64,000 bases of DNA from Nocardioidaceae bacterium (GCA_020636935.1 JACJWW010000010.1:1-64000), one strand, 5' to 3'. Positions 16,952 through 25,867 are shown, numbered from the stretch's first letter. Notes: generated by a model not told the origin, from the sequence alone. Translations and numbers: made by a program.

Positions 16952-17629
16952 ATGGCCGAACCCAAGCGAAGTAGGTCGCTGCTCTGGTGGGTGGGGATCT
17001 TGCTGATCCTCGCCGGAGTCGGCCTGCTCGCTTGGGTTGGCTGGCAGTTCTACGGCACCAACTGGGTGGCGAAGGGGAAGCAGCGAGAGGCCGTCACCTC
17101 CTTGGAGCGAAGTTGGCAACAGGCCAGCGACCCGAAGCAATTGCGTCCGAAGAATGTCGCGATCGGCAATCCTTCTGCGCTGATCCGGATCCCGAAGTTT
17201 GGTGCCGACTATGTGATGCCGGTCTTTGAAGGTGTCGGCGATGACGTCTTGGCCAAGGGTTATGGCCATTTCGCGGGCGAGGGGAGCGCCAACCCAGGCC
17301 AAGTCGGCAACTATGCCTTGGCAGCCCATCGGGTCACCCACGGCGAGCCACTGCGGCGGATGCCGATCCTGCGTCCCGGAGACGAGGTCATCGTGGAGAC
17401 AGTCGACAAGATCTTCAGCTATCAACTCGACACCAACCCAAATGATCTGATCGTGCCCTTCACTGAAGGCTGGGTGGTTGACCCGGTGCCCAAGAACCCA
17501 AAGCCAGGTGGAGTGGGGCCAGCCCCTGGCCACGACCGGCTGATCACCTTGACCACCTGCTCGGAGCTCTTCCACACCGATGGACGCATGGTCGCCTTCG
17601 GTCATCTGGTGTCTGCCAAGACCAAATAG
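16952..17629 (+). CDS. Class E sortase
   Basis: 225 residues from ATG 16952; the longer reading overlaps dapC. An N-terminal anchor (LLWWVGILLILAGVGLLAWVGW) precedes the sortase barrel. The catalytic triad is visible: His in NYALAAHRVTHGEPL (about 125), Cys in LITLTTCSELFH (about 202) and Arg in HTDGRMV (about 212). LPXTG-type proteins are cleaved and joined to peptidoglycan by this enzyme on the outer membrane face. Class E enzymes usually prefer LAXTG in actinobacteria; the surface proteins encoded here end in LPQTG and LPSTG. It is divergent from dapC with 48 bases between starts. Confidence 0.92.
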   Translation: MAEPKRSRSLLWWVGILLILAGVGLLAWVGWQFYGTNWVAKGKQREAVTSLERSWQQASDPKQLRPKNVAIGNPSALIRIPKFGADYVMPVFEGVGDDVLAKGYGHFAGEGSANPGQVGNYALAAHRVTHGEPLRRMPILRPGDEVIVETVDKIFSYQLDTNPNDLIVPFTEGWVVDPVPKNPKPGGVGPAPGHDRLITLTTCSELFHTDGRMVAFGHLVSAKTK

Positions 17630-17698
17630 GCTCGCCGCCGAAGTTGTCACAACCCAAGCCGGGTCAGGTTGGGCCAGCTGCGACTCTAGGATGTGGGC

Positions 17699-18229
17699 GT
17701 GACTTCAGATCCAGACTTGGCCCGTGACGTCGATGCCTGCTGCCGCTTGACCGGTGAGTTCACGCTACGAAGCGGGCAGGTGGCTACCGAATACTTCGAC
17801 AAATATCTCTTCGAAGCTGACCCGGGCCTGCTGGCTCGCGTGGTTGAGCAGATGATCGGCCTGGTGCCAGAGGGCACCGAGTTGCTGGGTGGTCTGGAGC
17901 TGGGCGGCGTGCCAATCGCAACCGTGCTGTCTGCGCGCACGTCCTTGCCGGCGCTCTTCGTGCGCAAGCAGGCGAAGACCTACGGCACCTGCAAACTCGC
18001 GGAAGGTCAGTCAGTGGCCGGCAGAAGAGTCACCTTGGTCGAAGACGTGATCACCACAGGTGGTGCCGTGCGGGATGCGACCTCTGCCCTGAGGGCTGAA
18101 GGAGCCATCGTCGAGACAGTGATCTGTGCGATCGATCGCAGCCCCGAGGGTGAGAATCCGTTGGCTGACGTCGGCCTTGAGGTGCGGCCGGTGTTGACCA
18201 AAGCCATGCTTGATCAAGCCAGAGGCTGA
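17699..18229 (+). CDS. pyrE: Orotate phosphoribosyltransferase
   Basis: 176 residues from GTG 17699, favoured because AGGA lies 7 bases upstream; GTG 17693 adds two residues. The PRPP-binding signature VTLVEDVITTGGAVRDA (about 112) is diagnostic, with LRSGQVATEYFDKYLFEADP at the N-terminus and FVRKQAKTYGTCKLAEG on the flexible catalytic loop, which typically carries the lysines. The enzyme makes OMP from orotate and PRPP in pyrimidine synthesis. Length matches the short actinobacterial PyrE. It converges on the DedA gene with 6 bases between stops. Confidence 0.94.
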   Translation: MTSDPDLARDVDACCRLTGEFTLRSGQVATEYFDKYLFEADPGLLARVVEQMIGLVPEGTELLGGLELGGVPIATVLSARTSLPALFVRKQAKTYGTCKLAEGQSVAGRRVTLVEDVITTGGAVRDATSALRAEGAIVETVICAIDRSPEGENPLADVGLEVRPVLTKAMLDQARG

Positions 18230-18235
18230 TTTGCC

Positions 18236-18904
18236 TCAGCTGTTGGCTTGATTTTCACGACGGTGCCGCAACCATTCGATGGCTACCGGCACCAGGGACA
18301 GGGCGACGATGAGGATGATCACGATGTCGATCTTGTCTCCCAGCCAAGGGAAGGCCGTGCCGAGGAAATAGCCCGCCAGGGTGACCGAGGAGACCCACAA
18401 CACCGCGCCGACGGCACTGTAGGTGACGAATTTGGTGCGGGTCATCTCCGAGACGCCTGCGATCACCGTGACGAAGGTGCGCACGATTGGCACGAAGCGA
18501 CCGATGATCAACGCCGGCGCACCGTGCTTTTCGAAGAACTCGTGTGACTTCACGAAGTATTCCTTCTTGATGATCCTGCCCTCGTGTCGCAGGATCGGGG
18601 GGCCGAGCTTGCGGCCGATCTCATAGCCCATCACATTGCCCAGCAAGGCCGCAGTGATGAAGGAGAGCAGGACCACCACGATGTCAACGACTTCTCCTCG
18701 GCCGGTGATCTCCAAGGCACCCGAGGCCACGAACAGGCCGATCGCAAAAAGGAGGCTGTCGCCGGGGAGGATCGGGAAGAACAACCCACACTCCACCACG
18801 ACGATGGCCAGGCTGACCCAGAAGAAGGCGGTGCCGTAGTGGTCGAGGAGCCACTGCGGATCCATCCAGTCAAGGCCGAAGAGAAGAGGATGCCAGAAGT
18901 TCAC
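18236..18904 (-). CDS. DedA-family membrane protein
   Basis: 222 residues from GTG 18904; ATG 18943 and ATG 18865 are other options. DedA/SNARE-associated (VTT) domain: GLFFPILPGDSLLFAIGLFVA (in part), the acidic/basic motif GYEIGRKLGPPIL, FFEKHGAPALIIGRFVPIVRTF and GVSEMTRTKFVTYSAVGAVLW with conserved arginine and glycine. DedA proteins are inner-membrane, proton-dependent; some recycle undecaprenyl phosphate or phosphatidylethanolamine-type lipids. Divergent from an SDR gene. Exact lipid substrate is unknown. Confidence 0.9.
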   Translation of the reverse strand: MNFWHPLLFGLDWMDPQWLLDHYGTAFFWVSLAIVVVECGLFFPILPGDSLLFAIGLFVASGALEITGRGEVVDIVVVLLSFITAALLGNVMGYEIGRKLGPPILRHEGRIIKKEYFVKSHEFFEKHGAPALIIGRFVPIVRTFVTVIAGVSEMTRTKFVTYSAVGAVLWVSSVTLAGYFLGTAFPWLGDKIDIVIILIVALSLVPVAIEWLRHRRENQANS

Positions 18905-18996
18905 GCCGCAGAGCCTACTGTGCTGCACCACGCGCTGGCTCATGCCCGATGGCAGTGGGCTAGCGTGAAGATGAGGCAATCGAGGAGGAGATCGTG

Positions 18997-19806
18997 ATGA
19001 GTCAAGACGCAAGGTCCGTCTTCGTGACCGGCGCCGGTGGCGGGTTGGGTACGGCGGTGTGCCAGCGATTCGCCAGTGAAGGGTGGACGGTCTTCGCGGC
19101 CGACCTCAAGCCACCTCCAGCAACAGATCAGATCGTGCCGATCGAGGTCGATGTCACCGATAGCGATTCGGTTGAAGCTGCCATGGCACAAGTCGATGCG
19201 CAGTCTCCCGATGGTTTGGATGCTCTGGTCGCGATGGCCGGCCTGATGAGTGTTGGGGCTTTGGCGGAGATGCCTGATGACAAGTTGCAACGAGTCGTCA
19301 ATGTCAACGTGATGGGCACTCACCGGGTGGTGCGGGCTGGCTTCGAGCGACTACGCAAGAAGACCGGTCGGGTGATCCTGATCAGTTCAGAGACCGGCTG
19401 GCAGACCACGATGCCCTTCAACGGCGCCTACGCGATGACCAAACACGCAGTGGAGTCATATGGTGACGCGCTGCGCAGGGAGTTGGCCATGTTGGGGATG
19501 AAGGTCTCGATCGTGCAGCCGGGGCCCTTCCGCACCAATATGACCGAGTCGATCGGCAAGGAGTTCAAGTCCGCCACGATCACCGGCTCGCCCTTTGAGA
19601 AGTTGGGTGCGAAGTTCGGTCCAACCGCGGCCAAGGAGCACGGCAAGGCCCACGACCCCGCGATCTTGGCCCAGGTCATCTACGATGCCGCGACCAACGC
19701 CCGGCCCAAGGTGCGCTATCCGATCAAGAACGACCCCACTCGATCGATGCTGAGCAAGCTGCCGACGGTGGTGGTCGACAAACTCCTGGCCCAACTGTTG
19801 CGTTGA
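18997..19806 (+). CDS. Short-chain dehydrogenase/reductase
   Basis: 269 residues. Chosen start is ATG 18997, seven bases after GGAGGAG; an adjacent GTG at 18994 is possible. Rossmann fold with TGAGGGLG (cofactor loop), DVTDSDSV, NVNVMGTH, ISSETGWQ catalytic serine and YAMTKHAVE (Tyr-x-x-x-Lys). Classical SDRs oxidise or reduce alcohols and ketones with NAD(P); no substrate can be predicted. It overlaps the following RNA methylase by TTGA, so the two are co-translated. Confidence 0.88.
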   Translation: MSQDARSVFVTGAGGGLGTAVCQRFASEGWTVFAADLKPPPATDQIVPIEVDVTDSDSVEAAMAQVDAQSPDGLDALVAMAGLMSVGALAEMPDDKLQRVVNVNVMGTHRVVRAGFERLRKKTGRVILISSETGWQTTMPFNGAYAMTKHAVESYGDALRRELAMLGMKVSIVQPGPFRTNMTESIGKEFKSATITGSPFEKLGAKFGPTAAKEHGKAHDPAILAQVIYDAATNARPKVRYPIKNDPTRSMLSKLPTVVVDKLLAQLLR

Positions 19807-20495
19807 GCGAGCATCAAGACCAACCCGACTCCGGTGAGCGGGCGCCATACGACCCGATGCCCTACGGTCCGACCGAAGTGGGTCTGGGTCCGTGGGAGGG
19901 CCCTTGGCCCCAGGGCCAGGAGTACGACGAGCAACTCCTGCGTGACGGAGACCGCCGCAATGTGGTCGACCGCTATCGCTATTGGTCGATGGAGGCGATC
20001 ATCGCCGACCTCGACACCAGGCGTCACGACTTCCATGTGGCCATCGAAAACTGGCAACATGACTTCAATATCGGCACCATCGTGCGCTCTGCCAATGCCT
20101 TCATGGCCAAGGAGGTGCACATCGTGGGCAACCGCCGGTGGAACCGCCGCGGGGCCATGGTGACCGATCGCTATCAGCATGTTCGTCACCACGAGACGGC
20201 TGCTGGCCTTGCCGACTACCTGCACTCGATCGGCGTACGCCTGCTCGGCATCGACAATCTGCCGGGCAGTGAGCATCTGGAGACCATGGACTTGCCCCGC
20301 AGGGTTTGCTTCCTGTTTGGTCAAGAGGGCCCGGGGCTATCACCAGCAGCCAGACAAGCCTGTGATGGCACCTTCTCGATTGCGCAGTTCGGCTCGACGC
20401 GGTCGATCAATGCCTCTGCGGCTGGCGCGATCGCGATGCACACGTGGATCGTCAAGTACGCCGATCTGAGTCACGACGAAGTGTGGCGGGGCTAA
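19803..20495 (+). CDS. SpoU/TrmH-family RNA 2'-O-methyltransferase
   Basis: 230 residues starting at TTG within the SDR stop. The SPOUT motifs are complete: NIGTIVRSANAF (motif 1), FLFGQEGPGLSP (motif 2) and SINASAAGAIAMHTW (motif 3), which together form the trefoil knot that binds SAM. An unusual acidic, Pro-rich N-terminus of ~45 residues (YDPMPYGPTEVGLGPWEGPWP) precedes the domain. It likely 2'-O-methylates a ribose in tRNA or rRNA; which one is not clear. Stop overlaps the convergent MFS gene by 4 bases. Confidence 0.9.
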   Translation: MSEHQDQPDSGERAPYDPMPYGPTEVGLGPWEGPWPQGQEYDEQLLRDGDRRNVVDRYRYWSMEAIIADLDTRRHDFHVAIENWQHDFNIGTIVRSANAFMAKEVHIVGNRRWNRRGAMVTDRYQHVRHHETAAGLADYLHSIGVRLLGIDNLPGSEHLETMDLPRRVCFLFGQEGPGLSPAARQACDGTFSIAQFGSTRSINASAAGAIAMHTWIVKYADLSHDEVWRG

Positions 20496-21982
20496 GGTGT
20501 TGCGGGGCTGAGGTGCTTGGGCGTCTCGAAGAACAACACCGCCACGAGACCAATCAGCATCACTCCAGCGCACAGCCACATCGAGGTCGCCATGGCGTTG
20601 GCGAATGGGTCCAGGATGGACTCGGGCAATTTGGCTACCTGCCCACTTGCATTGGCCTTGAAGTCGATGCCTGCGGCGCCGAGGCGATCATCCATGAGTA
20701 CGGCGATCGCCGCGGACCCGACCACTGCTCCGACCTGCCGGGTGGCGTTGTAGACGCCGGCGCCGGCGCCGGCCTGATGCAGGGGGAGGTTGCGATTGGC
20801 TGTCGTACTCGTTGGCGCCCACACGAAGGCAGACCCCAGGCCGAGCAGTGCGAGCGGGAGCACCAGTTGCCAGGTCTCGGCTTCTGGGGTCATCACCTGG
20901 ATCTGCCAGATGAATGACATGGCCACGGTGGCATAGCCAAAACCGGCTAGGAGCCGCGGATGGAAGCGGTCGGTCCACTTGCCGACTGGATTGGCCAAGA
21001 CTGTGGAGACCAGGGCCATCGGAGCAAACAACAGGGCCGCCTCTGTGGGCGTCATCCCGCGCACGAGTTGGGCATAGAGCATGAACGGGAAGCCCAGCGC
21101 GGTGATCGCCAAGCTCATCGTGGAGATGGCGACATTGGCGAGGCTGAAGTTGCGATCCTTGAACAAGCTCAGTGGCAGGAGTGGCTCGAGTGGGTTGCGG
21201 GACTGCCACACCAAGAAGACAGTCAGCAAGAGCAGGCCGAAGATGATCAGTCCCCAGACCGAGATCGGGCCAGCGATGGTGCCCCAGTCGTACTGGTGGC
21301 CCTCTTGGATGCCGAAGACCAGACAAAACAGGCCAGTGCCCGACAGCACCACGCCGAGCCAGTCGAGCTTGTGTGGATGAGTGCTCAGGTGGGGCACCAA
21401 GCGCATGGCCAGCACGAATCCGACCACGCCAACTGGCACATTGATGAAGAAGATCCATTCCCAGCCCATGCTGTCGACGAGCACCCCACCCAGGATGGGC
21501 CCGACGAGAGTGGCCACACCTGCGGTGGCGCCCCACAGGGACATGGCGCGACCGCGTCGCTCGGCCGGGAAGATCCTGGTGATGATCGCCATTGTCTGCG
21601 GGGTCATCATCGAAGCGCCGAAGCCCTGGGCGACTCGGGCCAGGATCAACATCTCGATGGACTGGGTGAAGCCGCACCACAGTGACGCGAAGGTGAAGAT
21701 GGTCAGGCCGAGCAGGTAGAGCCCACGTTGCCCAAAATGGTCACCGAGCCTCCCGGTGATCAGGATCGGCACGGCATAGGCAAGCAGATAGGCACTGGTC
21801 ACCCAGACAACGGAGTTGACGTCGGCGTGGAGGTCTTCGACTATCGCAGGCGTGGCCACGGTGACGATGGTCGAGTCGACTAGGATCATGAAGAAGCCAA
21901 GGCAAAGTGCAAACAACGCCGGCCAGGGATTGAGCTCGGTGCTCGTGGGCTCGCCTGAGCTGCTCGGGGAGGTGTGGGCCAT
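20492..21982 (-). CDS. MFS drug exporter, DHA2 (EmrB/QacA) type
   Basis: 496 residues, about 14 hydrophobic helices. Motif D/1 LDSTIVTVATPAI-like (MILVDSTIVTVATPAIVEDL) in helix 1, GRLGDHFGQRGLYLLG loop 2-3, LGATAGVATLVGPILGGVLVD (motif C, antiporter) and WEWIFFINVPVG are the DHA2 signatures. It would export a lipophilic compound in exchange for protons. No linked TetR or MarR regulator is visible; the gene stands alone between trmH and fba. The substrate is unknown. Confidence 0.92.
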   Translation of the reverse strand: MAHTSPSSSGEPTSTELNPWPALFALCLGFFMILVDSTIVTVATPAIVEDLHADVNSVVWVTSAYLLAYAVPILITGRLGDHFGQRGLYLLGLTIFTFASLWCGFTQSIEMLILARVAQGFGASMMTPQTMAIITRIFPAERRGRAMSLWGATAGVATLVGPILGGVLVDSMGWEWIFFINVPVGVVGFVLAMRLVPHLSTHPHKLDWLGVVLSGTGLFCLVFGIQEGHQYDWGTIAGPISVWGLIIFGLLLLTVFLVWQSRNPLEPLLPLSLFKDRNFSLANVAISTMSLAITALGFPFMLYAQLVRGMTPTEAALLFAPMALVSTVLANPVGKWTDRFHPRLLAGFGYATVAMSFIWQIQVMTPEAETWQLVLPLALLGLGSAFVWAPTSTTANRNLPLHQAGAGAGVYNATRQVGAVVGSAAIAVLMDDRLGAAGIDFKANASGQVAKLPESILDPFANAMATSMWLCAGVMLIGLVAVLFFETPKHLSPATP

Positions 21983-22090
21983 GGTGCAATGAAAGCACTG
22001 CCCTCGCCTTTTTGACCTAGCCCGGGTTGCGACTAGGCTGGCCGCAGCCTTAGTGAGACGTCAGACCCGCACCCGTTGAGGAGAGATCCA

Positions 22091-23122
22091 ATGCCTATTG
22101 CAACTCCTGAGAAGTACGCCGAGATGCTCGACACCGCGAAGGCGAAGTCCTTTGCCTTCCCGGCGATCAATGTCACCTCTTCGCAGACGCTCAATGCGGC
22201 CCTGAAAGGCTTCGCCGATGCCGGCGCTGACGGCATCATCCAGGTCTCCACGGGTGGGGCTGAGTATTTCTCTGGGCAAGGGGTCAAGGAGATGGTGGCC
22301 GGCTCAGAAGCCTTCGCCGCGTTTGCCCGTGAGGTAGCCAAGAAATACCCGATCAACGTCGCGCTGCACACCGATCACTGCCCCAAGGACAAACTCGACA
22401 CCTTCGTGAGGCCGCTGATTGACATCTCGGCTGCTCGGGTCAAGCAGGGCCTCGAGCCGCTCTTCCAGTCGCACATGTGGGATGGCTCGGCGGTGCCCCT
22501 CGATGAAAACCTCCAGATCGCCCAGGAGCTCTTGGAGAAGTGCGCTGCGGCGCAGATCATCCTCGAGGTCGAGATCGGCGTGGTCGGCGGTGAAGAGGAT
22601 GGCATCGTCGGCGCGATCGACGAGAAGCTCTACACCACCCCAGAAGACGCGCTGAAGACCATCGCGGCACTGGGCTTGGGGGAGAAGGGTCGCTACATGA
22701 CTGCGCTGACCTTCGGCAATGTCCACGGCGTCTACAAGCCAGGCAATGTCAAACTCCGTCCGGAGATCCTCAAGGCCGCCCAAGAGGCGATCGTGGCGCA
22801 GTACGGCGACTCCGCCGGGCAGCGGCCAATGGACCTCGTCTTCCACGGTGGCTCAGGCTCGACCGAGCAGGAGATCTCCGATGCGGTTGACTACGGCGTG
22901 GTGAAGATGAATGTCGACACCGACACCCAATATGCCTTCACCCGCCCGGTGGCAGCACACATGTTCAACAACTACGACGGTGTGCTCAAGGTCGATGGCG
23001 AGGTCGGCAACAAGAAGGTCTACGACCCGCGCTCATGGGGCAAGGCTGGCGAAAACGCGATGACCGCGCGGGTGATCGAGGCCTGCGAAAACCTCCGCAG
23101 CAGCGGGCACTCGGTCGGCTGA
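22091..23122 (+). CDS. fba: Class II fructose-bisphosphate aldolase
   Basis: 343 residues from ATG 22091, preceded by GAGGAGAGATCC. Class II (Zn) aldolase motifs: FAFPAINVTSSQTLNAALKG, HTDHCPKD (zinc histidine), EVEIGVVGGEEDG, FGNVHGVYKPGNV, VFHGGSGS and NVDTDTQYAFTRPV. It cleaves fructose 1,6-bisphosphate in glycolysis and runs the reverse in gluconeogenesis. The length and the insert pattern match the actinobacterial type. Monocistronic; followed by a short 15-base tandem repeat. Confidence 0.96.
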   Translation: MPIATPEKYAEMLDTAKAKSFAFPAINVTSSQTLNAALKGFADAGADGIIQVSTGGAEYFSGQGVKEMVAGSEAFAAFAREVAKKYPINVALHTDHCPKDKLDTFVRPLIDISAARVKQGLEPLFQSHMWDGSAVPLDENLQIAQELLEKCAAAQIILEVEIGVVGGEEDGIVGAIDEKLYTTPEDALKTIAALGLGEKGRYMTALTFGNVHGVYKPGNVKLRPEILKAAQEAIVAQYGDSAGQRPMDLVFHGGSGSTEQEISDAVDYGVVKMNVDTDTQYAFTRPVAAHMFNNYDGVLKVDGEVGNKKVYDPRSWGKAGENAMTARVIEACENLRSSGHSVG

Positions 23123-23157
23123 GCTGGGGTCGGCTGAGCTGGGGTCGGCTTAGCTGG
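23115..23157. repeat. 15-bp tandem repeat at the end of fba
   Basis: TCGGCTGAGCTGGGG occurs 2.8 times (23115-23129, 23130-23144, partial to 23157), covering the fba stop codon. The third unit carries TTAG instead of TGAG. Two in-frame or shifted stop codons result. Probably replication slippage. Confidence 0.8.
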
Positions 23158-23184
23158 CACTGCTTTGCGTGAGGCTCTGGGCTT

Positions 23185-24450
23185 TCAGCTGATGCCGTGT
23201 ACGCCGGGGCCATTCGCCCCGGTCTCGGTGTTGGCCACGGTCGGTTTGCTGTAGCTGTCGCCGCACTGCCATGAGTCCCAGCTCTCGCGGGCATAGGTGA
23301 CGAAGTCGCTGTTGATATAGCGGGTGGTGTCACCGGCGTACAGATAGCCACGCCACATGAAGGCAACCCAAGCGCCGGTCTTGAGGAAGCCGTCGTTGTT
23401 GTTGATGTGATCGGAATTCATCCCGCCGTAGTAGCGCTTCTTGCCCGAGTCGATGCCGGTGGCATCCCAGCCCCCGGCGGTGTAGGTCTTGGTGCCGCTT
23501 TGGTTGTTTGATTGTTTGAACTCCGCCCAGACGCCGGTGGATGGATTCTTGCGCATCACCACGAAGCGATAGATCGAGTAGGTGCCACCCCAATCCTGGC
23601 GGCCATCCTCTTCTGCAGTCGGCCAACCGAAGTCGAAGACTCCATAGGGCCCTGGTAGGGCACCGCCCCAGACATCCAGTGAAGTGCGACATACTTTGCG
23701 GGCGGGTGCTTCGGGCGCGGTGATGGGTGGCGCAGTCACGGTGTAGTTGACCTTGGGGAAGGTGCCGCCAAACACCGTCTGCCAAGTGGCCTTGGTCGGG
23801 GAGCGCAAGCGTGCCTTGGCGCGCAGCCCGACATGGCGCCCGGCGCTGGCCAGGACGAGATCACGACGGCCGGCGTAGGTGCTCAGATCGAACTTCGACT
23901 GAACCCTCGGGCAGATCACCTTGGTGCCACCCGGAGCCACAATGCCATTGCTGATCGGTGTATAGCCGCGTGTGGTGCTGTAGGTGTTGCTGGCTGACAG
24001 GTTGCCCACGGCGTTGCTCCCAAAGGTCCAGGCCGCCGGGCTTTCGATGCCCGTGGTGCAGTCTGCGCTGCTCGAGCTGGTGCGCACATCGACCAATGAG
24101 TCGGCAAACAGGCGACTGTCGCTGGTGGCAGCTGTGGCGCTGGAGTCGCTTGCGTTTTTCATCAAGAAGGCATCGAAGGAAAAGATGTCGGTGTTGCCGT
24201 TGAGCCGGTCTGAGGTGAGGCCGATCTTGAGTCCTGGGGTGCTGGTGGCGGGGTTGAGGTCGCTGTCGCCCACGTGCAGGGTCGGATTGACGGAGACGTC
24301 GGAGACAGTTTGCTCAAACTTTGAGCTACGCGTCGCCGGAGGCGTGTAGCTGTCGGCCTTGCTCCAACCCGCGCGCGTGGGCTGAGTGGCGGTCAACCCG
24401 ATGCCCGCAAGGAGGGCCACCAGAGCCAGTCCTGAAGCGAGCTTGTGCAT
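23185..24450 (-). CDS. Large exported protein of the SipW surface operon
   Basis: 421 residues; not a family I recognise. A signal peptide (MHKLASGLALVALLAGIGLTATQPTRA) is followed by a Ser/Thr-rich beta-like region. Repeated features include SDSRLFADSLVDVRTSSSSADC, NTYSTTRGYTPISNGIVAPGG (in part), an IPAL-like Pro-rich hinge (TAPPITAPEAPARKVC) and a C-terminal half rich in Trp, Tyr and Gly (DWGGTYSIYRFVVMRKNP, WVAFMWRGYLYAG). Four widely spaced cysteines could form two disulfides. No membrane anchor or sorting signal is seen, so it is probably secreted or fibre-associated. Its ATG shares a base with the TAA of the LPQTG gene (TAATG); it is the last gene of the operon. Confidence 0.75.
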   Translation of the reverse strand: MHKLASGLALVALLAGIGLTATQPTRAGWSKADSYTPPATRSSKFEQTVSDVSVNPTLHVGDSDLNPATSTPGLKIGLTSDRLNGNTDIFSFDAFLMKNASDSSATAATSDSRLFADSLVDVRTSSSSADCTTGIESPAAWTFGSNAVGNLSASNTYSTTRGYTPISNGIVAPGGTKVICPRVQSKFDLSTYAGRRDLVLASAGRHVGLRAKARLRSPTKATWQTVFGGTFPKVNYTVTAPPITAPEAPARKVCRTSLDVWGGALPGPYGVFDFGWPTAEEDGRQDWGGTYSIYRFVVMRKNPSTGVWAEFKQSNNQSGTKTYTAGGWDATGIDSGKKRYYGGMNSDHINNNDGFLKTGAWVAFMWRGYLYAGDTTRYINSDFVTYARESWDSWQCGDSYSKPTVANTETGANGPGVHGIS

Positions 24451-25259
24451 TATTCAATCCTGCCTTGCCAGGTGGTTGAAGGTGAGTGAAATGTCCGACA
24501 TTGTGGCTGGTCTGCTTCGGACTCCTCCTCACGACGGTTGCCGGCCAAGACGATCAACCCGACGTAGATGAGCAGGGCACTCAGGCACAGGATGGTTGCG
24601 GTGCTGTACAGGCCGAGTGGGGCACCCGTTTGAGGCAAAGGCCGATGTGCAGAGGAGTGGTGTGGCTGTTTTGCGGGCGGCCGTGGTTTGGTAGCGGGCC
24701 CGGTTTCGACCAGGGGTGGGCTCACGCAGGTGCCGTCCTGTGCCGGCGCATTGACCTCGGACCCACGCACGGCCATCGGGATCTCGATCCGCTGCAGCCG
24801 CATCGCATTGGTTGCTGACCAGGGGAGGGCTACGGTCGCGGTGATCTGTCGCTTGCCGCCCTTGGTGACCGCTTGAGTCAAGATATTGATGCAGGCGTCA
24901 CCCAGGTTTGCTTGCGCACTCGCCAGCAGCTTCCCGGACTCGTCGAGGTCGTCCACGATCAGTTTGAGTTGGGCAGATTCATTTGGCACATGGACATCGG
25001 GATCGGCTAGGGTGATATCAGCCAAGATCTGGAAGTACGCCGTGCTCTCACTGGAGTTGCGCACCCAGAAGGAGTCGGTGATTGTGTCACCTGGCACGAT
25101 CCGACCGGCTGCAGGGAAGAGCAGCGGAGGGTCCGGGCTCCAAGTCATCCCATCGGCGGAGAAGAGCACGCGTTCGGCAGCTTGCGCCGTGGCTGGGAGC
25201 CCTACCGTGACCATCCAGATGAGCAGGCCGAAAATGGTGGCGAAGGGTAGGCGCCTCAT
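24450..25259 (-). CDS. Surface protein with C-terminal LPQTG-like sorting signal
   Basis: 269 residues from ATG 25259, which overlaps the signal-peptidase stop (ATGA); longer readings are antisense-like extensions. Signal peptide (FATIFGLLIWMVTVGLPATAQAA) then an Ig-like beta domain (IVPGDTITDSFWVRNSSESTAYFQI in part; VTLADPDV pattern), a conserved-looking tail with QTGA (RPLPQTGAP), a hydrophobic helix (LGLYSTATILCLSALLIYVGLIVLA in part) and then a charged end GNRREEESE plus 20 further residues, longer than normal for a sorting signal. The DTITDSFWVRN pattern resembles that of TasA/camelysin-type carrier domains. It may anchor the fibre to peptidoglycan through the sortase; that is inference. 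Confidence 0.78.
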   Translation of the reverse strand: MRRLPFATIFGLLIWMVTVGLPATAQAAERVLFSADGMTWSPDPPLLFPAAGRIVPGDTITDSFWVRNSSESTAYFQILADITLADPDVHVPNESAQLKLIVDDLDESGKLLASAQANLGDACINILTQAVTKGGKRQITATVALPWSATNAMRLQRIEIPMAVRGSEVNAPAQDGTCVSPPLVETGPATKPRPPAKQPHHSSAHRPLPQTGAPLGLYSTATILCLSALLIYVGLIVLAGNRREEESEADQPQCRTFHSPSTTWQGRIE

Positions 25260-25867
25260 GGTCGTCTCGCCGACTTTGGCCTGCGCCGGCCTGGTCGCGG
25301 AGCGCCGATGAGTTGCCATCCGGCGTACCCGAAGAGTGCGCAGGCCGCGATCCAGATGCCAGTGTCCTTCTGCTCCTGCGGCAGCGCAGTGGCGGCGTAG
25401 CCGACATAGGGCACCCAATATTTGACCTGGCCCCTGACCTGCTTTGACGTGAGCTCCCAAGGGTCCTCCGCATTGTTGGCGTCGCCCTTGGTGCGCAGGC
25501 GCACGGTGCCATTGGGGTCGGTCGTCTTGGCCACAATCCGGTGGGTGACGGTCATCCCGGAGTCGGGCTTGGGGAGGAAGGTGATGATCTGACCTGGCTC
25601 AAGCCTGGCCAAGTCAGTGTTGCCATGCACCCGCTCGACCACCACCTGACTGCCGATCGGGATGGTTGGCGTCATTGAGCCGGTGAGCACAGTCAGCGGC
25701 ACCCACCCCAATACCTTTGGTACGACGATCACGGCCACCAGCGCCACCGCCACCACGCTGACCAAGGCCCAAGTGATCCACGTGCCCGCTGTGCGCAAGT
25801 GCCCGCGAGACACCTGGGCGTGTGTGCCCGGTGCCTGCTGCGGCGTGCTTGCGGTCAACGTGGGCAT
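25256..25867 (-). CDS. sipW: SipW-type signal peptidase I
   Basis: 203 residues. Two hydrophobic segments (about 29-60 and 165-185) flank a catalytic domain. Ser64 in TVLTGSMTPTIPIGS is the nucleophile and His109 in GMTVTHRIV replaces the lysine of ordinary bacterial signal peptidases, the mark of SipW/ER-type enzymes; GDANNAEDP is the conserved third box. These enzymes mature special exported proteins such as TasA and camelysin. Substrates are encoded immediately upstream (two alternate-signal proteins) and it overlaps the LPQTG gene downstream. Family assignment is strong; the substrate link is from context. Confidence 0.92.
   Translation of the reverse strand: MPTLTASTPQQAPGTHAQVSRGHLRTAGTWITWALVSVVAVALVAVIVVPKVLGWVPLTVLTGSMTPTIPIGSQVVVERVHGNTDLARLEPGQIITFLPKPDSGMTVTHRIVAKTTDPNGTVRLRTKGDANNAEDPWELTSKQVRGQVKYWVPYVGYAATALPQEQKDTGIWIAACALFGYAGWQLIGAPRPGRRRPKSARRP

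Noticed and set aside
15731..17650. A 639-codon reading extending dapC backward through the sortase gene
   Set aside because: The first 249 codons are antisense to the sortase with no family resemblance; the aminotransferase starts at 16903.
20688..21680. 330-codon frame within the MFS gene
   Set aside because: Shadow frame of the transporter; composition is His/Arg/Pro-rich without domain signs.
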